A stretch of 33,251 nt of DNA from an uncultured delta proteobacterium (GCA_903922175.1 CAIXSY010000281.1:1-33251), one strand, 5' to 3'; numbered from the stretch's first letter, positions 1 to 8,094 are shown. Program-made: numbers and translations. Notes: a model not told the origin generated them from the sequence alone.

Positions 1-104
1 ATCCACCGAGGTCTCACGGAGTTACACGGAGGGGATAGTGCTGGGCCCCACCACGCAGCCTCCTGTGGAACTCCGTGAGACCTCGGTGGATCTCCGTGTG
101 AAAC
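1..104. repeat. Inverted-repeat element of 'cacggag' type
   Basis: Bases 1-23 and 69-91 are exact 23-nt inverted repeats around a 45-nt loop. The element continues with ctccgtgtgaaac to 104. The reverse complement of 62-104 matches 6265-6308 at about 37 of 44 positions, so the same repeat recurs in inverted orientation about 6.2 kb away. The window begins inside or at the edge of the element, so its true left limit is unknown. Confidence 0.85.
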
Positions 105-165
105 ATGTTGTATGCAATGGCGAGGTGCTGACCAGTTACAATAAGTTTTAATAACAAAGGAAGAT

Positions 166-999
166 ATGAGAACTGGAACAGAAAATAAACAGCAGGGAGC
201 GAAAACAGATCAGCCTGCAGCTCTCATGGTTATTAAGCAAACGTTTGATGAGCTAAATAAATCCCCGCTGGGCCCACAAGAGCTCCAGCTTCGGGTAGAA
301 GCGAGCGAAGGTATAGCCAGGGCGTTAGTTAGATATAGTGCAACTGAAGGTCAAATAGCCGACGTAGTTGCCGCATTGATTCAAGTCGATGTTGCTCATG
401 CCAATGGGACAGTGGTTAACCACCTGCTTGCAGGCGGCGTCAAACCCGACGAAGTGCCTTTGGTGATCGAAGCCTATGAATCAATGCCTAGCAACTTAAA
501 ACTATCGGCAGCTGGCAAAGCTACAGATATAAAACCAAGACAACCTAAAGCCAAGGCCGCTGAGGCCCAGGAAGGTGGCACAGGGCAGTCCGACATACCT
601 GAGCATTTAAGAGAGCTTCTCGGCGAAGTGACTGAAGCCGCGGCGAAAAAAGTCGACACTAGGTCCAACCCTCTCATGAGCGACTGGCTCGGGCAAGTTG
701 CGGGCACTGAAGCGACGATAAGCGGCGCGTTCGATGCTAAACTAGCTGCGCTCCTCTGGCAGATTTACCGTAGCGAGATTGCGGCCGCCGGAAACAACAC
801 CCCGGACTTTAACGCCCTACTTGAGCGCGATTTAGAAAGGCCACATTTGTTGAGTATGAACCGTACAGATCTGACCATGCTAGTTAACGAATACATTGAG
901 GCCGGACCAAAAAAGGGTTCATTTAGCACATTCGCTAAGAAAAAGCAGGTAGAAACGAACACAACTCTCGATCAGTACATGCCAGATCCGGAGGAGTAG
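166..999 (+). CDS. Unknown protein, first gene of a four-gene cluster
   Basis: This is a 277-residue protein that I do not recognise. The ATG is preceded by an AAAGGAAG ribosome-binding site. There is no signal peptide or membrane segment. Residues about 20-115 look mostly helical, followed by a Lys/Ala/Gly-rich linker (about 120-145) and a second helical region (about 145-260) with a charged C-terminal tail. It lacks the HPD motif seen in two other proteins of the cluster. It is separated by 164 bp, including a strong hairpin, from the next gene on the same strand. The DNA is AT-richer than the metabolic genes further right, compatible with acquired DNA. The coding call rests on length, start signal and gene order rather than homology. 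Confidence 0.75.
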   Translation: MRTGTENKQQGAKTDQPAALMVIKQTFDELNKSPLGPQELQLRVEASEGIARALVRYSATEGQIADVVAALIQVDVAHANGTVVNHLLAGGVKPDEVPLVIEAYESMPSNLKLSAAGKATDIKPRQPKAKAAEAQEGGTGQSDIPEHLRELLGEVTEAAAKKVDTRSNPLMSDWLGQVAGTEATISGAFDAKLAALLWQIYRSEIAAAGNNTPDFNALLERDLERPHLLSMNRTDLTMLVNEYIEAGPKKGSFSTFAKKKQVETNTTLDQYMPDPEE

Positions 1000-1046
1000 T
1001 GAAATTTAGGAGTACAGGCTTATCGAGCCGTGTAGCCTCAAAAAAA

Positions 1047-1078
1047 GTTGACGCCGATCCTGCATGATCGGCGTCAAC
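1047..1078. terminator. Strong hairpin between the first two cluster genes
   Basis: A perfect 13-bp stem (1047-1059 with 1066-1078) encloses a 6-nt loop. On the plus strand no U-run follows, so it may be a partial terminator, an mRNA-processing or a stabilising hairpin between 166-999 and 1164-2438. An A-run at 1040-1046 would give a U-run for transcripts on the minus strand, where no convincing gene lies upstream. Confidence 0.5.
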
Positions 1079-1163
1079 GTGCAATTCCTCTAGTTTGTCA
1101 GTAGTATAAGAGGAGATCCCCAAAAATAAGCACAGCGGAATACGACGCCAGCAGGAGACGAAC

Positions 1164-2438
1164 ATGAAACAGCACAACATTCCCGCACCAAAGCCGTCGG
1201 GGGCAAGTCCTAAAGCGTCGCCCCCGCCAGCGATTGCGAAATTGGAAACCATCTACGGCAACCCATTGTACGTACTTGGTATCAATGTCGAGGCAATTAG
1301 TGGGATGTTTAAGGAAAACCAGCGCCAGATGCATCAGTTCGTCAAAACACAAGCAGATGTAGCACGAACGTTCTTTCATCCTGACAGATTTGAAGGAAGT
1401 CTAGCGCAACTCCAAGCTCGTGATGGCGCCAATAATCCCGAAGTATCTGCAAAAAAGCGTAACGAATTAACCGAGAAAAGTGCACAGGTAAACGTAGCGG
1501 CCAAACAGGTTGCCTCATTTGACGGTTTCGTAACTGCGCTCAATGACTACTTGAAGCTTTCTCAGTCTCGACAGGTGTTGATCGCCACCTTGGAGCGTCT
1601 ACACCACTCTAGACAGATGGCGACTACTACTGGGGCCGCTGTACTTAATATATTAACCCAAAGCGCCACAGCAGATCCAGCTTCGAACCTACTTGGACCG
1701 CGGCGACAAGAGTTCTCGTTCGGCCTCGAACACACTTTTCGCCGCATTTCGCCGGACGACACCCTACGCCTGCTTACTGCGGGCTCACTCCAACCCAGCA
1801 CACAACTTGCCGCGTCATGCCCGAGCCACTTAAAGCAGTGGTTGAGAAAAAATATCTCGCAGAGGGGCTTCACGGTGGGTGCGGATGGCCTGCTCACCGA
1901 GTACACCCAAGAGGGCGTAGGTGCAGTGGGACGATTTACCGGGAGGAAGCTCTTTGGTTTGGTCTCACTTGCTAAATTTGGAGATGGCAGCGACACACTG
2001 ATACAAGCAGTAGAGAGTATTCTTAACAATACTTATGGCGGAGACGTAATCAAGGTCGCGGAGTGGGCCGGCTTCTACGCCAAGCTTTGTCGACTAGAGA
2101 TCGTTCGCATAGACGAAAAGCAAAAACTCATATGGATGGTTGACCCAGCACGTATTCCACTGGAGAAAGCCTTGGCATTATACCCACTGATCTCACCAAC
2201 ACTCATACCACCGGATAATTTCCCTCACATTGTCGTTAGCTATTCACAATCTAACGCCGACGTGACCGTAAGCCACCCCAGCGAGAATGGCGGTAAGCCA
2301 ATTGTTATCGACGCAGGTACGCGAGCATTTATAGGACTAGAAGGCGTCGTTCGGAAGATTTGGCCCGAACCGGCCAAGGCCATGGTGCCGATCAAGGCAG
2401 TGGCATCGGCAGGCGCAGGCAAGAAAAAAAACAGATAG
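1164..2438 (+). CDS. J-domain-like protein of unknown function
   Basis: This is a 424-residue protein with an AGGAG ribosome-binding site 6 nt before the ATG. After a Pro/Ala/Lys-rich leader (1-26), residues about 33-120 resemble a bacterial J domain. They show a short helix-I motif (NPLYVLGI, 33-40), a long amphipathic helix running into FFHPDRF with the HPD tripeptide at 72-74, and a possible helix III around 100-120. In J proteins the HPD loop stimulates Hsp70 ATPase activity. The remaining about 300 residues match nothing I know, and the protein ends in a basic tail (GAGKKKNR). No membrane segment is seen. The neighbour at 3026-4132 also has a J-like segment. The J-domain call is motif-based; the function of the protein is unknown. 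Confidence 0.75.
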   Translation: MKQHNIPAPKPSGASPKASPPPAIAKLETIYGNPLYVLGINVEAISGMFKENQRQMHQFVKTQADVARTFFHPDRFEGSLAQLQARDGANNPEVSAKKRNELTEKSAQVNVAAKQVASFDGFVTALNDYLKLSQSRQVLIATLERLHHSRQMATTTGAAVLNILTQSATADPASNLLGPRRQEFSFGLEHTFRRISPDDTLRLLTAGSLQPSTQLAASCPSHLKQWLRKNISQRGFTVGADGLLTEYTQEGVGAVGRFTGRKLFGLVSLAKFGDGSDTLIQAVESILNNTYGGDVIKVAEWAGFYAKLCRLEIVRIDEKQKLIWMVDPARIPLEKALALYPLISPTLIPPDNFPHIVVSYSQSNADVTVSHPSENGGKPIVIDAGTRAFIGLEGVVRKIWPEPAKAMVPIKAVASAGAGKKKNR

Positions 2439-2482
2439 AGACACCAGACTTTAAAACTTAGCAGCTATTAGGAGTATGTACT

Positions 2483-3016
2483 ATGAGTAGAATGAGTGAG
2501 CCAGGTACCCCTCGCAGACCTCTGATGACAAAGACAGGGAACACGCCAGGCAAAAAAACGGGAAAAGGTCAGACTCTGGTAGGAGCTAAAATTACTATTA
2601 ATAGAACTAAGATCGCTCCGATTCGTAAGGTGGCAAAGGCATTCTTCGCTAGCCAGAGAGGCTGGGTTCACATTAATCCAAAGCTCGAGGAACTAGTGAC
2701 GTTTCTCGCCCGCCAAGAGCTTCCTGTGGTGCGCTGGGGACTGGTGCTAAGTTTTATTGGTGACGATGTGAAGAATCGTGAGTTTTCAACTATTTCAGCT
2801 ATGCTTACCGACTGGTGTACCAGCTGTAAGAGCGATCTGGCATTTGAGATGGGTAAAGGATTAATAGAGCGTCACCTCAATTCAACTGAGAAGCCGGAAC
2901 GTCTCAAAAAAGCCTTCGTGGCAATGAATAAAGCTGTTGATAACCGAAAAACGAGGCCAGAACTCGAGCAAATTTTGGAAGGCTGGTACAAAGCCAAACG
3001 TAGTCAGGAATTATAG
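2483..3016 (+). CDS. Small basic protein of unknown function
   Basis: This is a 177-residue protein that I do not recognise. A GGAG ribosome-binding site lies 8 nt upstream of the ATG at 2483; an ATG ten codons later or an in-frame second ATG (codon 4) is possible. The first 45 residues are rich in Lys, Arg, Thr, Pro and Gly and look disordered, possibly nucleic-acid binding. Residues about 45-177 form a compact helical region with two close cysteines (TDWCTSCKSD), a possible but incomplete metal site. It is 44 bp downstream of the J-like gene and 9 bp upstream of the next gene, so the three are very likely one transcript. Confidence 0.75.
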   Translation: MSRMSEPGTPRRPLMTKTGNTPGKKTGKGQTLVGAKITINRTKIAPIRKVAKAFFASQRGWVHINPKLEELVTFLARQELPVVRWGLVLSFIGDDVKNREFSTISAMLTDWCTSCKSDLAFEMGKGLIERHLNSTEKPERLKKAFVAMNKAVDNRKTRPELEQILEGWYKAKRSQEL

Positions 3017-3025
3017 AGAGCAGAC

Positions 3026-4132
3026 ATGGCGAGTTCTCGCACTAAAGAAAATGGGCCTGTTAAAACAGAGGGGGCTAAAGAGCTTACATTTCCACTTCGC
3101 GCAGAATGGCTTAAGGGTCTTGAGCCCCTATGTGATGCTCGCGAAATAGCAGCCCTAGTGCATAAGACCATTCGGGCTGTTAAATCGGCGGGCCATCCCG
3201 ATAAGACTTCGGGCGCCAAAGGAGCTGAAGAGGCTACCAGGATATCTCAAGATCTAAGCTCGTTTGCGTCACTCAATGGAGAACAGCTCATTGTCCATTA
3301 TCTGATGCGGCAGGCAAAGATCGATCCCCTTGCTCAATGCGCCGCGGCTCAACTCGCTGGCACAGAAGCGATTGCGAACAACTATCGCAAAATTACTTAC
3401 AAACTGTTCGATGCACTCGGGAGCGAGCTTCCCAGCAGTCCCGTTCAAGATAAGAAATGGCGCATCTTCCTTCCCTTCGGGGGCTTGCAACGTCTATCGC
3501 TCGCTATAGCACCTATTTGCAGTGCACACCGGAGGCCTTCTGACTTTATGCTCGATGACTGCTCTCCTCAGTTCCCTGACTTAGAGCAGCATGCAATAAA
3601 GGAGACCTGCCCAGCCATACGGCGCCTTCTAAGCCCACACATGGTAGCTATTTCCATAGAAGCGGATGATACTATTACTACTTTACATAGAGAAAAGTCT
3701 CCCAAAAGCCAGCTGCGACGCGTTCGCACTAACCGCAAGTTACTGGGAGTAGTTGATGACGTGGATATTATCCACCTTATTGAGAAAGAGATAGCTCGAT
3801 CACCTGGGATAGACCCGCTAAAGATTCCTGCGTCGGCACTTGAGAAAGCAGACATCCGCTCTTCGATTTACCTAGAGCCCTATAGCAAACATAATCCTAA
3901 TCAGAAAGTAGCGGACCCCGAAGGCAGTGAATCTTTTGTATTGACCTCATGGATTGTTTCAGTAGCAGCTACACCTAACGGCCCTGCATATTTCATCGAA
4001 GGCGCCATCTGCGACGCCTGGCTCGACAACCATTGGGTAGCGCGCAGCTATCCCCCGGCGAAATTGGAAGCTGGGTCGGTAAACTCAACATTAATTACGG
4101 AGAGTAGGGCTTGGTCTAGACCGGAAAAGTAG
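3026..4132 (+). CDS. Second J-domain-like protein of unknown function
   Basis: This is a 368-residue protein whose ATG is 9 bp after the previous stop codon; only a weak GAGAG precedes it, suggesting translational coupling. Residues about 33-90 resemble a J domain: a basic helix (VHKTIRAVKSA), an HPDK motif at 57-60, and a helix-III-like stretch with ATRISQDLSSFASL. The rest (about 90-368) is unrecognised, with no membrane segments. Carrying an HPD motif in a similar N-terminal context to 1164-2438, it may act as a second Hsp70 co-chaperone-like subunit, or the J fold may serve as an interaction module. It is the last gene of the plus-strand cluster. Confidence 0.75.
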   Translation: MASSRTKENGPVKTEGAKELTFPLRAEWLKGLEPLCDAREIAALVHKTIRAVKSAGHPDKTSGAKGAEEATRISQDLSSFASLNGEQLIVHYLMRQAKIDPLAQCAAAQLAGTEAIANNYRKITYKLFDALGSELPSSPVQDKKWRIFLPFGGLQRLSLAIAPICSAHRRPSDFMLDDCSPQFPDLEQHAIKETCPAIRRLLSPHMVAISIEADDTITTLHREKSPKSQLRRVRTNRKLLGVVDDVDIIHLIEKEIARSPGIDPLKIPASALEKADIRSSIYLEPYSKHNPNQKVADPEGSESFVLTSWIVSVAATPNGPAYFIEGAICDAWLDNHWVARSYPPAKLEAGSVNSTLITESRAWSRPEK

Positions 4133-4191
4133 CCCGCTAAAAACCACGAAATTTGGGTGCACCTCTGTATCCATCTTTCTGCAAAATTCTT

Positions 4192-4320
4192 TCAGAACTC
4201 CGGCGGCGTATTGCGGTAATCTGCGCTCATTTTACTGGGCGATTGCTTGTTAATCCGAAGTTCTTCGGGTGTTGCGTCCTCTAATGCGTCTGACTCCACG
4301 TCGCATTTTATTACATGAAA
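4192..4320 (-). pseudogene. Possible 3' end of a lost gene
   Basis: On the minus strand a 42-codon open stretch between stop codons encodes a natural-looking acidic sequence including ALEDATPEELRINKQ and ending TPPEF. It has no good start codon or ribosome-binding site. It could be the tail of a gene whose 5' part was lost. The remainder of the 336-bp gap 4133-4468 shows nothing I recognise, apart from the repeat at 4416-4441. Confidence 0.25.
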
Positions 4321-4415
4321 TCATTGGCTTAGATACACCCCCTCTTTTTCCTTATGCCATGCTGCTTTCAGAGAGTTTTTGGCTTTACTTGTCTGCACGG
4401 TGTTGGAGCGAAAGG

Positions 4416-4441
4416 TTCTCACACTGAAAGCGTGGGCTAGC
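4416..4441. repeat. 26-nt dispersed repeat, copy 1
   Basis: The core ctgaaagcgtgggctagc (4424-4441) is identical to 24006-24023, and over 26 nt the two copies match at 24 positions. Both copies sit at the 3' end of a minus-strand gene, here 27 bp beyond the kinase stop codon. Confidence 0.75.
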
Positions 4442-4468
4442 ACGCGCTCGATCCTCCCTCTCGACTAG

Positions 4469-5596
4469 TCAAGGAGTAAAGTCAGTCGATCTCTGCACAT
4501 CCCCGTTTATATATTTGAGCGGCGCCGTATCAGGCACCTGGTAGGCCTGACCGATGAGAAACAGGGTAATCAAAAGCAGACAGGCGACGATCAAGTGAAG
4601 TGACAATGCTCCTGCAGAAAAAAGCCTGCCCACAGCCTGCATCGCCGCCGCTACTCCACCACCGGGTCCTCTATGGGGCATCGATCGCTGCGACACCTCT
4701 TTCCTGACTGAAGTAAGTGTCTTAGCACCCTTGAGTGCCGCCGATAGCTCGCCTGTGTCCTGGATGCGTTTTGTTGGGGAGCGCTCTAACAGCCTCAAAA
4801 CGACTGCTGCCAGCTGTCGGGGGCAATCTCGGCGCTCATCTCTCGGTGAAGGTGAAGCTGCCTGAACCTTCGCCTGAATGCTATCCATAGCGCTTAGCCG
4901 CTGATGCGGTGCGTGTCCGGTCAGCATCTCAAAGGCGATTACACCCACGGCGTACATATCGGCGCTTTTCTCATAGGCACTATGCAGCCAGGTCTCCGGG
5001 GCGATGTAGTCGATTGAACCAACTATCCCGCCACTCGATGTTACGACCGCACTGGATCCGTAGCGGGCGATGCCGAAATCAGTGATCTTCAATAGACCGT
5101 CAGCACCAAATATCAGGTTCGATGGCTTAAGGTCGCGGTGGATAATGCCCTCGCGATGCAGAGCTCCCAATCCGGCGCAGATCTGCGAAAGATAATCCTC
5201 AACCTGGGCGATCGAAAATGTCCCCTTCTGCGCCAAATGGTCGGCCAAAGTCTTGCCCGACGCATATTCCATGGTGTAGCAGAACATCTCACCTTCGAGT
5301 AACCATTCATAGCAGGTGAGTACATGTGGATGCACCACGCGCTGCGCCAGCGCAATTTCGCGCATAAATCGAGTCAGTTTCCTCTTATCCGTAATGCTAC
5401 TTGGTGCGAGCATCTTAAGTGCGCGCTGGCATTCACAAAGAGTGTCCCAAACAAGATACACCGCTGCCGACCCCCCACTTCCAAGCGAGGAGCGCACTTT
5501 GTAACGCCCAGCGATGACGACGCCCGGCGCGAGAAAATCTACATGTGACGGCGCTCCCCAGGCGCAACTCTCAATCGAGGGATGTCCCACTTCCAT
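4469..5596 (-). CDS. Membrane-anchored Ser/Thr protein kinase
   Basis: This is a 375-residue eukaryotic-like (PknB/Hanks-type) kinase. Residues about 31-290 form the kinase domain: glycine loop LGSGGSAAVY (38-47), ATP-contacting Lys61, alpha-C Glu80, catalytic HRDLKPSN (153-160), DFG (173-175) and APE (199-201). All key residues are intact, so it should be active. A hydrophobic helix (about 332-350) near the C-terminus anchors it in the inner membrane, leaving only about 25 residues outside. There are no PASTA or other sensor repeats, so the signal it senses is not evident. The start is the ATG at 5596, with AAGG a few bases upstream. It runs opposite to the four-gene cluster and faces its 3' end; whether it phosphorylates cluster proteins cannot be told from sequence. 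Confidence 0.95.
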   Translation of the reverse strand: MEVGHPSIESCAWGAPSHVDFLAPGVVIAGRYKVRSSLGSGGSAAVYLVWDTLCECQRALKMLAPSSITDKRKLTRFMREIALAQRVVHPHVLTCYEWLLEGEMFCYTMEYASGKTLADHLAQKGTFSIAQVEDYLSQICAGLGALHREGIIHRDLKPSNLIFGADGLLKITDFGIARYGSSAVVTSSGGIVGSIDYIAPETWLHSAYEKSADMYAVGVIAFEMLTGHAPHQRLSAMDSIQAKVQAASPSPRDERRDCPRQLAAVVLRLLERSPTKRIQDTGELSAALKGAKTLTSVRKEVSQRSMPHRGPGGGVAAAMQAVGRLFSAGALSLHLIVACLLLITLFLIGQAYQVPDTAPLKYINGDVQRSTDFTP

Positions 5597-5800
5597 GATG
5601 CCTTAGAGGTCGGCACACGAAGTAGATCGCTGAATGGGTGGACGCTATTCTTCCGGGTGAGTACGAAGATCTCGTAGGGTGAAGACAGAGGAATAGACCC
5701 AAGTAGCCCTTTGCTTATAACCGATCAGGGGGACACGAGATTCAGTGGAATTGTGGCAACCTTGTAAAAAGATTGTACCAAAATCTTTTAGGGAGGGACA

Positions 5801-5835
5801 AAAAAACCACCTCTGAATCTCATAATTCGGAGGTG
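5801..5835 (-). terminator. Intrinsic terminator (minus strand), overlapping an RBS on plus
   Basis: An 11-bp stem with one mismatch (5808-5818 with 5825-5835, loop ctcata) is followed on the minus strand by seven U residues, a good Rho-independent terminator. The nearest minus-strand gene upstream is the DEAD-box helicase ending at 6361. On the plus strand the same right arm contains GGAGGTG, the ribosome-binding site of the ORF starting at 5841, so the hairpin would hide that site. Confidence 0.65.
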
Positions 5836-5840
5836 TTTCG

Positions 5841-6161
5841 ATGGAAATAATTGATTTGCGCAACCGAATGCGTTTAAACCGCATTCAAAGCATTTTTAAG
5901 ATGCATGAGATGGAGAAAACGAATCGCGAGGTTCCGCGAGCGTGCCGTTGCAGCGCTAGTACCGTGAGCGATACGCTCAACTTGTACCGGCACTCTGACA
6001 AACACATCTGGCAAGGGATGTGTAGCTACGAGAAGGCGAAGTATGTGTGGGACATGCAGAAGGCACGGGCACGGGCCAAGAAGCGCTTTAGAGGGCATAT
6101 ATACCGTCCGCAAAAAGTCTTGGCGGACCCCCGAATAGCGGGGGCGGCCGGCCTGTCCTGA
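5841..6161 (+). CDS. Truncated helix-turn-helix protein, transposase-like N-terminus
   Basis: This is a 106-codon ORF with GGAGGTG 5 nt before its ATG. Residues about 12-52 (ending in TVSDTLNLYRHS) read as a helix-turn-helix of the kind at the N-terminus of IS21-family IstA transposases. About residues 53-86 are basic (KARARAKKRFRGH). From residue 87 on, the coding sequence runs into the 25-nt inverted-repeat element beginning at 6098, so the natural C-terminus has probably been replaced. No DDE catalytic domain remains. It is best read as a remnant of a mobile element; a small regulator is an alternative. Low similarity makes the family assignment tentative. Confidence 0.45.
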   Translation: MEIIDLRNRMRLNRIQSIFKMHEMEKTNREVPRACRCSASTVSDTLNLYRHSDKHIWQGMCSYEKAKYVWDMQKARARAKKRFRGHIYRPQKVLADPRIAGAAGLS

Positions 6162-6240
6162 GCGCCAGTCGAAGGAAGTGCGCTGCTCCGTCCGCCATCA
6201 ATGCGTTTTCTACGTCAAGACTTTTTGCGGACGGTATATA
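6098..6240. repeat. 143-bp element with 25-nt terminal inverted repeats
   Basis: Bases 6098-6122 and 6216-6240 are exact 25-nt inverted repeats enclosing 93 bp, a MITE-like layout. The inner part holds cctgagcgccagtcgaagga (6156-6175 region), kin to motifs near 10551 and 33177. The 13-mer gcaaaaagtcttg of the arm recurs at 33001-33013. The TA-rich outer tips (tatata) could reflect a target-site preference. No transposase lies inside. Confidence 0.75.
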
Positions 6241-6264
6241 ATCAGCCGTTTCGCGAGACTTTGT

Positions 6265-6308
6265 GTTTCACACGGAGTCCCACGGGAGATCTCACGGAGA
6301 TCCACAGG
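6265..6308 (+). repeat. 'cacggag' repeat, inverted copy of the left-end element
   Basis: This matches the reverse complement of 62-104 at about 37 of 44 positions, including the first 13 bases gtttcacacggag. The two copies bracket 105-6264, a block containing the unknown gene cluster, the kinase and the helix-turn-helix remnant. Confidence 0.75.
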
Positions 6309-6360
6309 TCGTGTTATGGGGAACCTGAAATTTGGAACTCACCAGCCGAGTAATTGGCTG

Positions 6361-7872
6361 TCACCGTCTCCGCCCACCACCACCGCGATCTCCGCCTCGT
6401 CCGCCACCGTGCCCGCCACCATATCCTCCACCGTGGGAACGATGTTGGTCGCCATGTTCGCCTGCACCGTACTGTGGCCTATCGCTGGCTGGGCTGGACA
6501 CTATCGGATCCTGCTTCTTTTCAATGCTATGCTCAACTATGAAGCGATACAGCTTCGCGATCAGCGTCACCAGGTCTTCAGTCGGATTCTCAATCTCACC
6601 GACGTCTACGAGAAGCTTACGCACCACCAAGAGATCGTTCGGCTTGATGTCGACCTCTCCAGCTCGTACGAGCTCATAGAAATGTGCTGCCCGTCCGGTA
6701 ACGATCTCCTCTTGGCTCGGGGCTGGACGCTGTTTAAATTCTATTTGCGGCATCGCTCGACGAAGGTTGAGGAAGCCACCAAAGTCCTGCGGGCCGACTA
6801 GACTTAGGCTACAGCCACTTCGCCCCGCACGCCCCGTACGGCCACTGCGATGCACGTAGCTCTCCGGGAACTCAGGCATGGCGTAGTTAATGATCAGGTC
6901 AAGGTCCTGAATATCAATACCACGTGCGGCGATGTCCGTTGCCACAAGAAACTGAAGATCCTTGGCTCGAACCTTCTGCAAAATAGCCTCACGTTGGTGC
7001 TGATTGAGGTCCGAGTTGATCAGGCGAGCGTCAAAGCCGCGCCGACGCAGATAAACCTCGACAAGCTCAGTATCAGACTTCGTGTTGCAGAAGATAAATG
7101 CCGAGGCCGGACGCAGGGTCTCAATCAGATCGCAGAGTGCGGTTGGCTTGGCGGTTACTTCACCACCGACTTCGATATAAACATGTTCGACCGGCGGAAG
7201 CTCCTCCCCAGGAGAAGAAACCACGATCCGCTCAGGACGACGCAAAAAACTCTTGGCCAAAACTTCAACTCGCGGTGTAATCGTGGCACTGACAAACAGC
7301 CCCTGACGATTATCCGGCAGACGCGAAAGTATGGCGCGCACATCTTCCAGAAAATTAAGCGAAAACATCTCGTCAGCTTCATCTACAACAAAGAAGACGC
7401 AGCCACCAAGGCGAAGTACGCGCTGACGAATGAAATCGAGCACGCGACCGGGAGTGCCAACGACGATACGCCGGTCATGGTCGAGCTCACGACGCTGTCC
7501 GTCCATGCTCATGCCGCCGATAAGGCTTACAGGGGCAAGCTCTGGAGCCAGCTTGGCGATGACATCGGTGGTCTGATTGGCAAGCTCGCGCGTTGGCGAA
7601 AGCACGATGGCTACGGTCTCCGAGGGGCTACTGTATTTAGCCACACATGCCAAGAGGGGGATGGTAAAGGCAAGGGTTTTGCCGCTACCGGTTTTGGCCT
7701 GGACAATAAGGTCTCTGCCCTCAAGAGCCGCCGGGATAGCTTGAGTCTGTACCGGTGTGGGGGTGACAAAGCCGGCACGGGCGACCGCCTGACGCAGCTG
7801 CTCATTATTCACAATATCAGAAAATGTCTTAGGCGACGAGGCAGCCGCATCACCTTGATTGGTAACTTCCAT
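6361..7872 (-). CDS. DEAD-box ATP-dependent RNA helicase (RhlE/DeaD-like)
   Basis: This is a 503-residue RNA helicase that unwinds short RNA duplexes in ribosome assembly, mRNA turnover or cold adaptation. All signature motifs are present in order: Q motif (GFVTPTPVQ, 34-42), Walker A AKTGSGKT (59-66), PTRELA, TPGR, DEAD (164-167), SAT (195-197), ATDIAARGID and HRSGRTGRAG. The C-terminal about 35 residues are a Gly/Arg/His-rich RGG-type tail that would bind RNA non-specifically. The start is ATG 7872 with a GAGAG-like site upstream. The closest bacterial types are RhlE, CsdA/DeaD and CshA; which one it is cannot be decided here. Several long opposite-strand ORFs overlap it and are shadows. 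Confidence 0.95.
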   Translation of the reverse strand: MEVTNQGDAAASSPKTFSDIVNNEQLRQAVARAGFVTPTPVQTQAIPAALEGRDLIVQAKTGSGKTLAFTIPLLACVAKYSSPSETVAIVLSPTRELANQTTDVIAKLAPELAPVSLIGGMSMDGQRRELDHDRRIVVGTPGRVLDFIRQRVLRLGGCVFFVVDEADEMFSLNFLEDVRAILSRLPDNRQGLFVSATITPRVEVLAKSFLRRPERIVVSSPGEELPPVEHVYIEVGGEVTAKPTALCDLIETLRPASAFIFCNTKSDTELVEVYLRRRGFDARLINSDLNQHQREAILQKVRAKDLQFLVATDIAARGIDIQDLDLIINYAMPEFPESYVHRSGRTGRAGRSGCSLSLVGPQDFGGFLNLRRAMPQIEFKQRPAPSQEEIVTGRAAHFYELVRAGEVDIKPNDLLVVRKLLVDVGEIENPTEDLVTLIAKLYRFIVEHSIEKKQDPIVSSPASDRPQYGAGEHGDQHRSHGGGYGGGHGGGRGGDRGGGGRRR

Positions 7873-8094
7873 AAATAACTCTCACTCTAATTGCATTAGG
7901 GTAACACTTTGGCTCATCCAAGCTGCGACCCTATCGGATCGCGCTCCCAATCTTCATACCGCTCTTTTTAAATAAAGCGGGAACTCCACTCAGGGGATAC
8001 TCCCGTAGCTTGATTAACGAGTTAGACCACGGGGACGCTTAATTGAACCGTCTCTTGTTTCATCGGCATAATGGCAGTTATTTGCAGAAATAGC

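Noticed and set aside
166-999. A third J domain in the first cluster protein
   Set aside because: It has no HPD motif, and its helices do not follow the J-domain order.
6178-6801. 207-codon plus-strand ORF
   Set aside because: It runs from repeat DNA into the antisense of the helicase C-terminal Gly-rich tail; its composition follows that repeat.
6850-7878. 342-codon plus-strand ORF
   Set aside because: It lies wholly antisense to the DEAD-box helicase gene, whose motifs are complete; the protein shows no family features.
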